DNA of 64,000 nucleotides from an uncultured Dehalococcoidia bacterium (GTDB lineage: Bacteria > Chloroflexota > Dehalococcoidia > Lucifugimonadales > UBA3495): contig CATQHB010000002.1 in assembly GCA_958295765.1 (NCBI GenBank), positions 2,840,091 through 2,904,090 of the forward strand, in the 5' to 3' direction. The notes below the pieces were generated by a model. That model searched no databases and was not told the origin of the DNA. It saw only the letters and a list, made by a program, of their open reading frames with translations. Below are positions 1 to 7,683 of this stretch, one piece after another (the stretch's first letter is position 1; each line of letters starts with the position of its first letter). Made by a program: the position numbers and the translations under genes.

Positions 1-1489
1 TGAGCCGGTTGACTACCCGCCGCAGCTGATTCAGGCCAATATGCACGGTAGGATTGGAGATACGGCCATAGCGCGCCGGTTCGCCATCGCGTTGCGGGTC
101 TTTCTTCGGGTCGGCGCCCACCGCGTCCCGGGGCAGCGCCTCGCCATAGTAGGGCAGTTCAGCGTGGGCCGCGGCGGTGCGAAAGTCCGAATGGTGACGG
201 TATCCGGCATCCTGCACCGCATCCGAAAATACCCGGCCTCTCTCCAAGTGCGGCAGGAGCTTGCCAATAGCCTTTTCGCTCAGGTTGCCGTAACCGGGCG
301 TCAGCGACCCATTAGCCACGGCCTTGGCCTGTTCCTGATTCAGCCCCCATTCCGCAACGGCTTTTTGGCGGACAGCTTCCAGCTCCTCGGTCTTTAACAG
401 GAAACGGACGATTTCGTTCCGATCCTCCAGCGCCCGCGCAAGCCATTGCTTGCCAAACAAACCGGGTTTGGCGAGCCGGGCGGTAGTCTCATCCCCTTTG
501 ACGGCTTTGCGCCCGCCGGCGGCCAGGTTGAAAACGGCGCCCGAAGGGAGGCCCAGGTCCCTGGTCGGTTTTTGGGCTAAATTGATGTCCCTGCCGTCCC
601 GCAACCTTTTCAGCGCCCGCGCCCGCTCGTTTTCGTCCAATGACCGCTCCGGTCCCGTACCAACACGAACCCGCAAATTGTTGACTTCCTGGAGCATCCG
701 AAATTCCTGAAAGACGGGTAAAGCCTTCGGCGCCCGCCGTTCTTCGTTCTCATACTCAAACTGGCACCACCCCGGTTCAACCGGCATCAGGTCCCGCTGG
801 TAAAAGATGATTTCCCGCAGCCCGCTCCACTGTTCCGCGTTCAGGCACTGGTACGGTTCCTGCGCCTCCCGGATGGCGTCAAACTCGGTCTCGTACATTG
901 CCCGGTTGGGATAGAGACCTTGACCCGGCCGGGCCAGAACATTCTCGCCCCGCTTGCGCCGTCGGTGGAGAAACTCGCCCAGCGTCCGCGCTCCGCTCGC
1001 TGTAATGCGCTGCTGCAACGTATCGATGTCAGTGGCTATCTTGCCGCCCTCTGCTTCATCGCCCCCGGCCACCTTGCGGTTGGACTTAAAACCGCGCCGC
1101 TGGGCCAGGTGAAACAAGGCGCGCCCCAGCTCAAAGGGCGCCAGCTTTTCATCCAGCGCCCGCGCCCGCAGCCGATACGGGTCGCCGTTTTCCAGACCCT
1201 TGCGTTGAGTTTCGTCCTCCGGCATCAATCCGCAGGCAACCATCGCCTGCATCAGCTTGCCACGCCGATGCAAGTAGCGATCCCGTAGCCGGCGTTGTCC
1301 CCTCGCGGTACGCCGCTCCACCGCATTGGACGCCTCGCTCCTTTCGTTGCGTCCGTCCGGGAAAATACGGACACCCAGATCCAACAGCCCGTATGGTTCC
1401 TCGTCGTCGCCAAGTTTGACCGCCGCCCAGCCAAGGGAATTCGTCCCCAAATCCAGGCCCAAACGGTATTTCACAACATCCGTCTGCAT
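1..1489 (-). CDS. cas9: Cas9 RNA-guided endonuclease, N-terminal part (gene runs off left edge)
   Basis: The reading frame is open from the ATG at 1489 to base 1 (496 codons, no stop), so the 3' half with RuvC-II, HNH, RuvC-III and PAM-interacting domain lies outside. Visible: RuvC-I (LGLDLGTNSLGW, putative catalytic Asp13), the arginine-rich bridge helix (about residues 57-78, QRRLRDRYLHRR), and the Cas9 hallmark FHLAQRRGFKSNRK at 126-139. Recognition-lobe signatures follow: YPNRAMYETEF, then EIIFYQR, and near the edge GRISNPTVHIGLNQLRRVVN, which in the family directly precedes RuvC-II. GGAG sits 8 bases before the ATG. The motif wording resembles compact type II-C Cas9; subtype is an inference. 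Cas1/Cas2 and the array are not in the window and should lie beyond base 1. Confidence 0.95.
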   Translation of the reverse strand, partial: MQTDVVKYRLGLDLGTNSLGWAAVKLGDDEEPYGLLDLGVRIFPDGRNERSEASNAVERRTARGQRRLRDRYLHRRGKLMQAMVACGLMPEDETQRKGLENGDPYRLRARALDEKLAPFELGRALFHLAQRRGFKSNRKVAGGDEAEGGKIATDIDTLQQRITASGARTLGEFLHRRRKRGENVLARPGQGLYPNRAMYETEFDAIREAQEPYQCLNAEQWSGLREIIFYQRDLMPVEPGWCQFEYENEERRAPKALPVFQEFRMLQEVNNLRVRVGTGPERSLDENERARALKRLRDGRDINLAQKPTRDLGLPSGAVFNLAAGGRKAVKGDETTARLAKPGLFGKQWLARALEDRNEIVRFLLKTEELEAVRQKAVAEWGLNQEQAKAVANGSLTPGYGNLSEKAIGKLLPHLERGRVFSDAVQDAGYRHHSDFRTAAAHAELPYYGEALPRDAVGADPKKDPQRDGEPARYGRISNPTVHIGLNQLRRVVNRL

Positions 1490-1648
1490 AATCAGCACTC
1501 CGGTAGTTACCATAACAATATACGCCGATTATACACGATAAAGACCTATTGTTCTAATCCGGGTAGGGCCAAACTCACCATGAGTGGACATTGCAATTGA
1601 CGAATTGGCGGCGGATGACGCCCACCCCCTTTCCCTCGCCCCTCCCCG

Positions 1649-1657
1649 TGCTATAAT
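1649..1657 (+). promoter_or_regulatory. Extended -10 promoter (TGCTATAAT) of the UvrD-like helicase
   Basis: A perfect TATAAT at 1652-1657 is preceded by TGC, an extended -10. No good -35 is seen. Transcription would start about 1664, only a few bases before the ATG at 1667, and there is no Shine-Dalgarno, so the mRNA may be nearly leaderless. The 177-bp gap from 1490 is the divergent intergenic region with cas9; no tracrRNA could be recognised there without the CRISPR repeat sequence. Confidence 0.5.
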
Positions 1658-1666
1658 TGAGCGGTT

Positions 1667-3955
1667 ATGACTACTTCAGGTTCTGGTTCAAGCTCAGGTT
1701 CCGGGAATGTTAATGTTTTGCTGCGGGGGTTGAACGACGCGCAGACGGAGGCGGTGCTGCATACCGAGGGGCCGCTGCTGATTGTGGCCGGGCCGGGCAG
1801 CGGCAAGACGCGGGTTATTACGCAGCGCATCGCCTGGCTGGTGCGGGAGCAGCAGGTCAGCCCCTACGCTATCGCCGCCGTAACTTTTACCAACAAGGCG
1901 GCCCGGGAGATGCGGGAGCGTATCCAGGGACTGGTCGGCGGCCAGGGCGACTCCATATTTGCCGGCACCTTCCACGCCTTTTGCGCCCGGCTGCTCCGCC
2001 GCCACGGGGACGGCGTCGGCCTGGACTCCAACTACACCATTTACGACGCCGACGACCAGTTTGGCCGGATTAAGCAGGCTATGACCCTGGCCGACGTGGA
2101 CCCCAAACGCTACAACCCCCGCGCGGTGCAGGGCGTCATCTCCCGGGCCAAGAGCCTGCTGCTGGACTCGGTGGGCCTGACCCGCCAATCCCAACTGGAC
2201 GACAGCTACTTTGAGGAAGTCGCCGCCCGGGTCTATCGCCACTACGAAGAACTGCTGTCCCGCAGCAACGCCGTGGACTTTGACGACCTGCTGCTGCGGG
2301 CCGTCCTGCTGCTGCGGGAGCGGCCCGAAGTGCGGGAAGAGTATCAGCAGCGGTATCGCTACCTGATGGTGGACGAGTTTCAGGACACCAACATCGCCCA
2401 GTATCAGTTGACCCGGCTGCTCACCGGCCCCGACCAGAACCTTTGCGTGGTGGGCGACCCGGACCAGTCCATCTACTCCTGGCGCAACGCCGACATCCGC
2501 AACATCCTCAGCTTTCAGACCGACTACCCGGACGCCAGGGTCATCGCCCTGGAACGGAACTACCGCTCCACCCAAACCATCCTGGGCGCGGCGGGCAGCC
2601 TGATTGCCAACAACAGTATGCGGGTGCCGAAAGCCCTGAAAACCGAGAACGCCCCCGGCGCCGAGGTGGTGATTCACGAAGCCTATACCCAGGACGAAGA
2701 GGCGGCCTTTGTCGTCAAGCAAATCAGCGACCTGGCCCGGCGGCAGCGGGTAACGCCCGGCGCCTGCGCCGTGATGTACCGGGTCAACGCCCAATCCCGC
2801 GCCCTGGAGGAAGCCTGCCTGCGCCAGGGGATGAAGTACCGCATCATCGGCGGCATCCGGTTCTACCAGCGGCGGGAAATCAAGGACTTGCTGGCCTACC
2901 TGTGCCTGCTCCACAACCCCCAGGACGACGTGAACCTGGCTAGGGCGATAAACACGCCGCCCCGGGGCATCGGTGACAAGTCCATCCGGGACTTGACCGC
3001 CTGGTCGGTGCAGCAGGGCATCTCCCCTTATGACGCCATCCGGCAGGTGGCTGAGGCCAAAGCCGCCGGCCGGCCTTGTCCGGCGCCCCTGGTCGCCCGC
3101 GCCTACACCGCCGTAGCCCGCTTTGGCGACCTGCTGGGGCGGCTGGCCGAACTCAAGACTAAAATGCCGGTGGTGGACCTGGTCAAGCTGACCCTGGCCG
3201 AGTCGGGGCTGGAGGCTCACATCCAGCGCACCGACGACAACCCGGAGGAACGGCTGGAAAACCTGCGGGAGTTCATCTCTCTGGCCGGGGAGTATAACGC
3301 CGCGTCCCCGGAGGACGGCCAGGCCGCCCTGCTGGAGCGGGCCACCCTGGTTTCCGACGTGGACAGCTACGAAGAACTGGCCGACACCGTTACCCTAATC
3401 ACCCTGCACCAGGCCAAGGGGCTGGAGTTTCCGGTGGTGTTCATCGTGGGGCTGGAAGAGGGGCTGCTGCCCCACAGCCGGTCAATGGACAGCAACGAGG
3501 AACTGGAAGAAGAACGGCGGCTCTGCTACGTGGGCATCACCAGGGCCAAGGAGCGGCTGTACCTGGTGCGGGCCTTCCGCCGCAGCCTGTGGGGGAACAC
3601 CGCGCCCACTCTCCGCTCCCGTTTTCTGGAGGAGATTCCCGAGGAGTTGACCACCTACGCCCGCGCCCCCGGCAGCGCCCCAAGCAACCCGTCAGCCGGC
3701 CAGTCAAGGCCGGCCAGTCTGACCGCCTGGAACCGGGAGCCGTATGCCGCGCCCGCCGCCGTCCCAACCGAACCGCCACCGCCGGGATACGTGCCGGACA
3801 TCGGGGACACGGTGCGCCACGACAAGTTCGGCCAGGGGGTGGTGATGACCTGCGCCGAGTGGGGCAATGACTACGAGGTAGCCGTCCGGTTCGACGGCGG
3901 GGAACTGCGCCGGCTCCTGTTAAGCTACGCCCGGCTGGAAAGGGTTGAGGAGTAA
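1667..3955 (+). CDS. pcrA: UvrD/PcrA-type superfamily 1A DNA helicase
   Basis: A 762-residue 3'-5' SF1A DNA helicase expected to act in nucleotide excision repair, mismatch repair or removal of proteins from DNA. Seen in order: Gly/Ser-rich N-terminal tail, Q-like region LNDAQTEAV, Walker A GPGSGKT (42-48), motif Ia TFTNKAAREM, Walker B DEFQDTN, motif III GDPDQSIYSWRNAD, motif IV NYRSTQTIL, motif V TLHQAKGLEFPVVF, motif VI YVGITRAKERLYL. The C-terminal IGDTVRHDKFGQGVV matches the Tudor-like RNA-polymerase-binding tail of PcrA/UvrD. Length is normal for the family. UvrD versus PcrA naming cannot be separated here. It is divergent from cas9 and appears monocistronic. Confidence 0.95.
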   Translation: MTTSGSGSSSGSGNVNVLLRGLNDAQTEAVLHTEGPLLIVAGPGSGKTRVITQRIAWLVREQQVSPYAIAAVTFTNKAAREMRERIQGLVGGQGDSIFAGTFHAFCARLLRRHGDGVGLDSNYTIYDADDQFGRIKQAMTLADVDPKRYNPRAVQGVISRAKSLLLDSVGLTRQSQLDDSYFEEVAARVYRHYEELLSRSNAVDFDDLLLRAVLLLRERPEVREEYQQRYRYLMVDEFQDTNIAQYQLTRLLTGPDQNLCVVGDPDQSIYSWRNADIRNILSFQTDYPDARVIALERNYRSTQTILGAAGSLIANNSMRVPKALKTENAPGAEVVIHEAYTQDEEAAFVVKQISDLARRQRVTPGACAVMYRVNAQSRALEEACLRQGMKYRIIGGIRFYQRREIKDLLAYLCLLHNPQDDVNLARAINTPPRGIGDKSIRDLTAWSVQQGISPYDAIRQVAEAKAAGRPCPAPLVARAYTAVARFGDLLGRLAELKTKMPVVDLVKLTLAESGLEAHIQRTDDNPEERLENLREFISLAGEYNAASPEDGQAALLERATLVSDVDSYEELADTVTLITLHQAKGLEFPVVFIVGLEEGLLPHSRSMDSNEELEEERRLCYVGITRAKERLYLVRAFRRSLWGNTAPTLRSRFLEEIPEELTTYARAPGSAPSNPSAGQSRPASLTAWNREPYAAPAAVPTEPPPPGYVPDIGDTVRHDKFGQGVVMTCAEWGNDYEVAVRFDGGELRRLLLSYARLERVEE

Positions 3956-3969
3956 AAGCCGCCGGGTAG

Positions 3970-4635
3970 CTACTGCAACTCCGCCAACTCCCGGAAAACG
4001 TCCCGCCAGACCTCCGGGTTGCCCCGGCCCATACCCTCCCGGTAGGTGATTACGCCTTGGGAGTCGAAGGCTATCTTGGTGGACTGGATAGTTACGTTCA
4101 GGTCGGCCAGCAGTTGGCCCTCCGCCGCGGCCACCGGCCAGGGGTAGCCCTGTTCCTGGCGAAAGCGCTCCAGCGTAGCGATGTCCTCAACGCTGCCGGG
4201 ATGGACGCCCACCGCATAGAAAGCCACTTCCCCGGCGTATTCGGGATAAACCGCTTTCAGCCGCCGCAACTCGGCGGTGCAAACCCCTCAAGTGGTGGCA
4301 AAGAAAAACAGGAAGGTGGGCCGTTCCGCGGCGACCAGGCCGGCCGAGGTAATGGTAGCCCCGTCAGCCAGCCCCAGGGTAAAGTCGGGAATCCGGTCGC
4401 CTTCCCGGTGGCCCGGAGCCGGGGCTGCCACTGCCGCCGCCGTCGGGAAGTCCGCGACGGTCAGGACGTTGCCGTACTGCGCCACCGGGGATTGGGCCGA
4501 CGGCGCCGGTTCCAGTAGTTCCGGCGATTCCGGCGGTTCGTTGACCGACAGATACACGGCTACGCCAAACCCCGCCAAAGCCACCAGCAGGCCCAGCGCC
4601 GGCAGGACGCGCCCCATCCAGTTTTTAATGCTCAT
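3970..4635 (-). CDS. Membrane-anchored thioredoxin-fold selenoprotein (UxxC), first tandem copy
   Basis: The 221-residue product reads through an in-frame UGA at 4288-4290, taken as selenocysteine 116 in a U-G-V-C active site (FFFATT-U-GVC-TAEL). This sits where TlpA/AhpC-like proteins carry CxxC. An N-terminal membrane segment (LPALGLLVALAGFGVAVYL) implies the redox domain faces outside the membrane. The C-terminal ADLNVTIQSTKIAFDSQGVI is the usual thioredoxin-fold strand region. GGAAAGG lies just upstream of the ATG. A perfect 6-bp hairpin (CCGCCG/CGGCGG, loop AGTTG) begins 11 bases after the UGA, as in bacterial SECIS elements. The downstream frame continues with protein-like sequence homologous to the second copy at 5004-5945, so a chance nonsense mutation is unlikely. 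The exact oxidoreductase role is unknown. Confidence 0.85.
4260..4287 (-). promoter_or_regulatory. Candidate bacterial SECIS hairpin after the UGA of copy 1
   Basis: Reading the minus strand from the UGA: ten bases, then CCGCCG-AGTTG-CGGCGG, a perfect 6-bp stem with a 5-nt loop containing G as second base. SelB-binding hairpins of known bacterial selenoprotein mRNAs have this spacing and a G in the apical loop. Copy 2 has the same loop and spacing with one base pair exchanged in both strands of the stem. Confidence 0.75.
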
Positions 4636-4689
4636 TTAACCTTTCCTTGATGCCGGTATGCCCCGGCATACCGGCACTGCGGCTGAAAC

Positions 4690-4752
4690 CGCTCACCCTG
4701 AACCTGCCGAAGGGCGGAATCGGGGTGGTTCGACCGGCTCACCATGAGCGGG
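4690..4752. repeat. Short palindromic repeat, family B (CTCATCCTGAGC-type)
   Basis: About 63 bp with complementary ends (GCTCACCCTGAACCTGCCG near one end, CGGCTCACCATGAGCGG at the other). The same element recurs at 12438-12508, 18618-18680, 27231-27293 and 27313-27374, with halves at 28965, 29698, 44489, 56697, 59995 and 60772. It fills part of the 368-bp gap between the two selenoprotein genes. Confidence 0.75.
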
Positions 4753-4808
4753 GTTTAGATTGATTGAAGTTTAGATAAGTAAAGTTTAGATACTAGATGT
4801 TGGATATT

Positions 4809-4976
4809 GGTATTTTCATCCGGGTAGGGGCGGGTTTGTAACCCGCCCTGCGTTCAACATCGAATTCGGCTCGGAGAACCGACGCCGCCCTAGTTGAACC
4901 GTTCTGACACCGGAACGTGGGCGGGTTATAAACCCGCCCCTACCGGCCAACAAAGCGTGGCCTGGCAAGAAATACC
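4809..4976. repeat. MITE-like inverted-repeat element, family A
   Basis: Outer ends GGTATT and AATACC are complementary; the core (4823-4944) has nested palindromes GGGCGGGTTTGTAACCCGCC and GGGCGGGTTATAAACCCGCC reading GGTAGGGG inward from both sides. A near-identical core is at 11672-11793, and related copies occur at 25732, 27405, 40723, 59667 and 63550. No ORF inside. This accounts for most of the gap 4636-5003. Confidence 0.8.
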
Positions 4977-5003
4977 AACAACCAACAAATGCCCGGCTCC
5001 CCC

Positions 5004-5945
5004 CTACTGCGGCTGGGCCAATTCCTGGAACACCTGCCGCCAGACCGCCGGGTCGCCGTTGCCAAACCCGTCCCGGTAGGTGATTACGCCCCGGGAGTCG
5101 AAGGCTATCTTGGTGGATTGGATGGTTACGTTCAGGTCGGCCAGGGTTTGGGTGCTGGTGGGGTTGGCGACCGGCCAGGGATGGCCCCGCTGCTCCCGGT
5201 AGCTTTCCAGCTTGTCCAGGCTTTCGATGGCTTTGGAAAAGGTGCCTACGGCGTAAAAGTTGACCTGCTCGGCGTATTCGGGATAGACCTCTTTCATCCG
5301 CTGCAACTCAGCGGTGCAGACCCCTCAAGTGGTGGCAAAGAAAAAGAGAAAGGCCGGCTTTCCCTGCTCGGTCAGGCTGGCCGAGGTTACCGTCGCGCCG
5401 TCGGCCAACTCCAGGGTAAAGGCCGGGATCCGGTCGCCGACCCGATGGCCTATTTCCGGCAGCGGCTCTGATACCGGCGCTGCGGTCGGCGGCACGGCGG
5501 TTGCCGGGGCCGGGGCGACGTCAGCCGGCGGCGGTTCCACCGGGGCCGCCGGAACGCTGCTGCCGGCCGTCTCAGCCGGTTGCATTGCCGGCGTCGGCGC
5601 TACTTCTAGCGGCGCAGCGGCCGGCGGTGGCTCTATCGCTGCCCCGGTTTGCGCCGGGGCTACCGGCATCGCCGGTTCCGTATTTGCCACTGCCGGAGAT
5701 GTTGCCGGAGATGCGGCCGGTTCGGCCGGCGCCACGTTTGCGGCCGGTTCACCGGCCGGGGCTATCGGAGCCGGCGCCGCCGGTTCAACCGGTTGGGCCG
5801 AATTCACCGGCCCGGCGGGTTCCTGAGGTTCACTCGCCGCGCCACAAGCGGCCAGGGCCAACCCCAACAGCAACGCCAGGGCCACCGTCGGCAGGGCCAG
5901 GGCCAATCTTGACTTTGATTTACCGGGCCGGAAGGATAGGGTCAT
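5004..5945 (-). CDS. Lipoprotein thioredoxin-fold selenoprotein (UxxC), second tandem copy
   Basis: A 313-residue product with UGA at 5325-5327 read as Sec207 in U-G-V-C. The start is the ATG at 5945, preceded by AGGAG 8 bases upstream; the open frame beyond it is repeat DNA. Order: signal peptide with lipobox LALAAC, a roughly 130-residue Pro/Ala/Glu-rich spacer (low-complexity linker), then a redoxin domain (RVGDRIPAFTLELADGATV ... FLFFFATT-U-GVC-TAEL). The domain is clearly homologous to copy 1 but the tether differs: a lipid anchor plus long linker rather than a membrane helix. UGA, spacing and hairpin are all conserved between copies. It is probably an extracytoplasmic thiol/selenol oxidoreductase; substrate unknown. 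Confidence 0.85.
5298..5324 (-). promoter_or_regulatory. Candidate bacterial SECIS hairpin after the UGA of copy 2
   Basis: Minus strand: UGA, ten bases, CCGCTG-AGTTG-CAGCGG, a perfect stem. Relative to copy 1 one C-G pair has become T-A on both sides: the left change is silent (Ala GCC to GCT) while the partner change alters Arg to Gln. A compensated change that costs an amino acid is good evidence for selection on the RNA stem. Confidence 0.75.
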
Positions 5946-6095
5946 ACATAATCTCCTGAAAGAATATCCTGAATGTGAAAGGGCGTTAAAACATTGCTTG
6001 GCATTATCGCATATTCTAACATACGCAACTCCGGCGTTGCGGGATTTATCACCATAGAGACCGGGCAATCGCAGCATAAACCCGTCATCATAAAA

Positions 6096-6165
6096 CCGTC
6101 GTTCCGGCGCCGGCACGTTCTTTTCCGGGGGATTTCCTGGATTCCGGCTTTCGCCGGAACGACGG
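6096..6165. repeat. Palindromic repeat, family C (GTCGTTCCGGCG ends)
   Basis: Ends GTCGTTCCGGCG and CGCCGGAACGAC are complementary with CTGGATTCCGGC inside. Other complete copies: 27080-27175, 58378-58472, 63446-63541. Half copies follow each membrane-protein gene (about 7500-7550 and 9125-9175) and occur near 20650. The remaining part of the gap 5946-6287 holds the promoter of the next gene. Confidence 0.75.
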
Positions 6166-6226
6166 TGGCTTGGGTTGCCGACGGTTGTCAGCGTTGCCAT
6201 AGTACGGTTGCCCCGGCCCAATACCC

Positions 6227-6254
6227 TTGACAATCGCACGGTCGCCGACATAAT
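6227..6254 (+). promoter_or_regulatory. Sigma-70-type promoter of membrane protein copy 1
   Basis: TTGACA at 6227-6232, 16-bp spacer, CATAAT at 6249-6254. The same -35/-10 arrangement is present upstream of copy 2 at 7623-7650, so the promoter was duplicated together with the gene. Confidence 0.65.
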
Positions 6255-6287
6255 GAGAACCAGCCGCGCCGTAGGGCAGGAGTCGGG

Positions 6288-7313
6288 ATGTCTGAGCCAG
6301 GAACAAGGGAACAGCGCGGAGCAGGTACGCCGGAATTATCCGATGACCACCAGAATTCTGCCCCCCTCCCCGCAACGGGTCTGGACAACAAGGTTTCCGT
6401 CCTTGCTTACCTCTTTCTGAGCCTGAACGTATTTTTCTTCAGCTTTCTCATCGCCGCCACCCCGGAGACCTTCCATAATCTGACCCGGGAAGACTACTGG
6501 GTCGAGTCCCTCACCGCGGTCTGGTTTTTCCTGGCCGGTTGCCTGTTCTTCGGTACGGCCTGGCGGGAGCCGAGTCTCTTACGGCGCGGCGTCTATATCC
6601 TGGGCGGTATGGCGATGCTGTTTATCGCCGGGGAGGAAATCAGTTGGGGGCAGCGCATCTTCGGGTTTGCTACCCCCGACTTCCTGCTGCCCTTGAATCG
6701 GCAGCAGGAATTCAATGTCCACAATATCAGCCAGGGAACCTCTGACGGCATCTACCGGAACGGCGGGCTGTTCCTGTGTATGGCAGTCAGCGTAGCCTTC
6801 TTTTGCCGGAAAGACCGGCTTTTGGGGATTCCCTTACCTTCAATCCTGCTGACCTTGGGCTTTCTAGCGCTACTTTCCTATGACTCAGGATCGAGCCTCC
6901 GCGATTTCTTATACTTTATTGTAACTAGAGAGCAGGGGATGCTGCTGCTCTTGCTCATCTTCGCCCTGTTTTCGGGACAAAGCAAATTGTTAATTGCGGT
7001 CGCGGCAACCCTGACCCTCGTTTTTGCGCTCACCTACGTGAACTATCATAATGTGTACGCCCATAGTATCGTCGAGGGGGGACCGATACAGGAGATACGG
7101 GAGTATCTGTTCGGCATCGGCTGCCTGTTCTATGCTCTGGAGCTGGCGGTGGCGCCGGGACGGTTAGCGGCAGTCGCGCCGGCGTCATTACGCGGCCAGC
7201 AACTGGCGGGCCGGCGGATTCCTTACTGGCTGATAACCTGCGCCGTGGTAAGCGCCGGCAGTATCGGGTTGATGGTTTTTCAGTATTTCAACCCCATAAC
7301 TGCCGCCGGGTAA
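6288..7313 (+). CDS. Unknown polytopic membrane protein, tandem copy 1 (3'-truncated)
   Basis: The ATG at 6288 follows AGGAG with good spacing. The 341-residue product has about eight hydrophobic segments and the striking conserved block GEEISWGQRIFGFATPDFLL followed by QQEFNVHNIS, with acidic and amide residues in what may be a membrane-embedded site. I do not recognise a characterised family. Compared with copy 2 it ends early, right after FNPITAAG, where copy 2 continues for another 130 residues. The lost 3' end survives as a relic at about 7391-7465, behind an AATT-rich repeat that replaced the middle part. Confidence 0.75.
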   Translation: MSEPGTREQRGAGTPELSDDHQNSAPLPATGLDNKVSVLAYLFLSLNVFFFSFLIAATPETFHNLTREDYWVESLTAVWFFLAGCLFFGTAWREPSLLRRGVYILGGMAMLFIAGEEISWGQRIFGFATPDFLLPLNRQQEFNVHNISQGTSDGIYRNGGLFLCMAVSVAFFCRKDRLLGIPLPSILLTLGFLALLSYDSGSSLRDFLYFIVTREQGMLLLLLIFALFSGQSKLLIAVAATLTLVFALTYVNYHNVYAHSIVEGGPIQEIREYLFGIGCLFYALELAVAPGRLAAVAPASLRGQQLAGRRIPYWLITCAVVSAGSIGLMVFQYFNPITAAG

Positions 7314-7316
7314 TGA

Positions 7317-7390
7317 GAATTAGGAATTAGGAATTAAGAATTAGGAATTAGGAATTGGCAATTGTAAAACCCCAATTCCTAATTCCTAAC
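7317..7390. repeat. AT-rich inverted repeat (GGAATTAGGAATT array), family E
   Basis: Several copies of AATTAGG followed by the complementary CCTAATTCCTAA form a hairpin, with ACCCC near the middle. A second copy is at 14091-14169 beside nadD. It sits exactly at the truncation point of membrane protein copy 1 and stands out by its low GC. Confidence 0.7.
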
Positions 7391-7465
7391 CGGCCAGTAC
7401 GTGCCGGTGGAGGACGGTTTCAAGCATTTATGGGAAGGGAAATTCCTCTGGCAAGAAGGCAGGTG
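7391..7465 (+). pseudogene. Relic of the 3' end of membrane protein copy 1
   Basis: The sequence from CGGCCAGTACGTGCCGGTGG to GCAAGAAGGCAGGTGA matches the last codons and stop of copy 2 (about 9017-9091) almost base for base, including the tail after the stop. It has no connected reading frame. Together with the AATT repeat it shows that about 0.37 kb of copy 1 was deleted. The rest of the gap to 7683 is a family C half-repeat and the duplicated promoter region. Confidence 0.7.
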
Positions 7466-7622
7466 AACATTGCCCGTCTCCAACGCTTGGTAGCCGGTCC
7501 CTTCTTTCCCCGGGGATTTCCTAGGTTCCGGCTTTCGCCGGAACGACGGTTGTTTGAGGTTCCCGACGGTTGTCTGCGTTGCCATAGCGTTGCCATAGTA
7601 CGGTTGCCCCGGCCTAACACCC

Positions 7623-7650
7623 TTGACAATCGCCCGGTCGCCGACATAAT
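7623..7650 (+). promoter_or_regulatory. Sigma-70-type promoter of membrane protein copy 2
   Basis: TTGACA (7623-7628), 16 bp, CATAAT (7645-7650), the same arrangement as the promoter of copy 1 at 6227-6254. Confidence 0.65.
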
Positions 7651-7683
7651 GAGAACAAGCCGCGCCGTAGGGCAGGAGTCGGG

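Noticed and set aside
1694-3220. A 508-codon minus-strand frame inside the helicase gene
   Set aside because: Antisense shadow of UvrD/PcrA; no motif and GC-driven composition.
4288-5327. Reading the two thioredoxin-like genes as pseudogenes broken by stop codons
   Set aside because: Both stops are UGA, at the same active-site position, with conserved downstream frames and covarying hairpins; selenocysteine explains this better.
5649-5912. Arg-rich plus-strand frames opposite the Pro/Ala linker of the second selenoprotein
   Set aside because: Composition mirrors the linker codons; antisense artefact.
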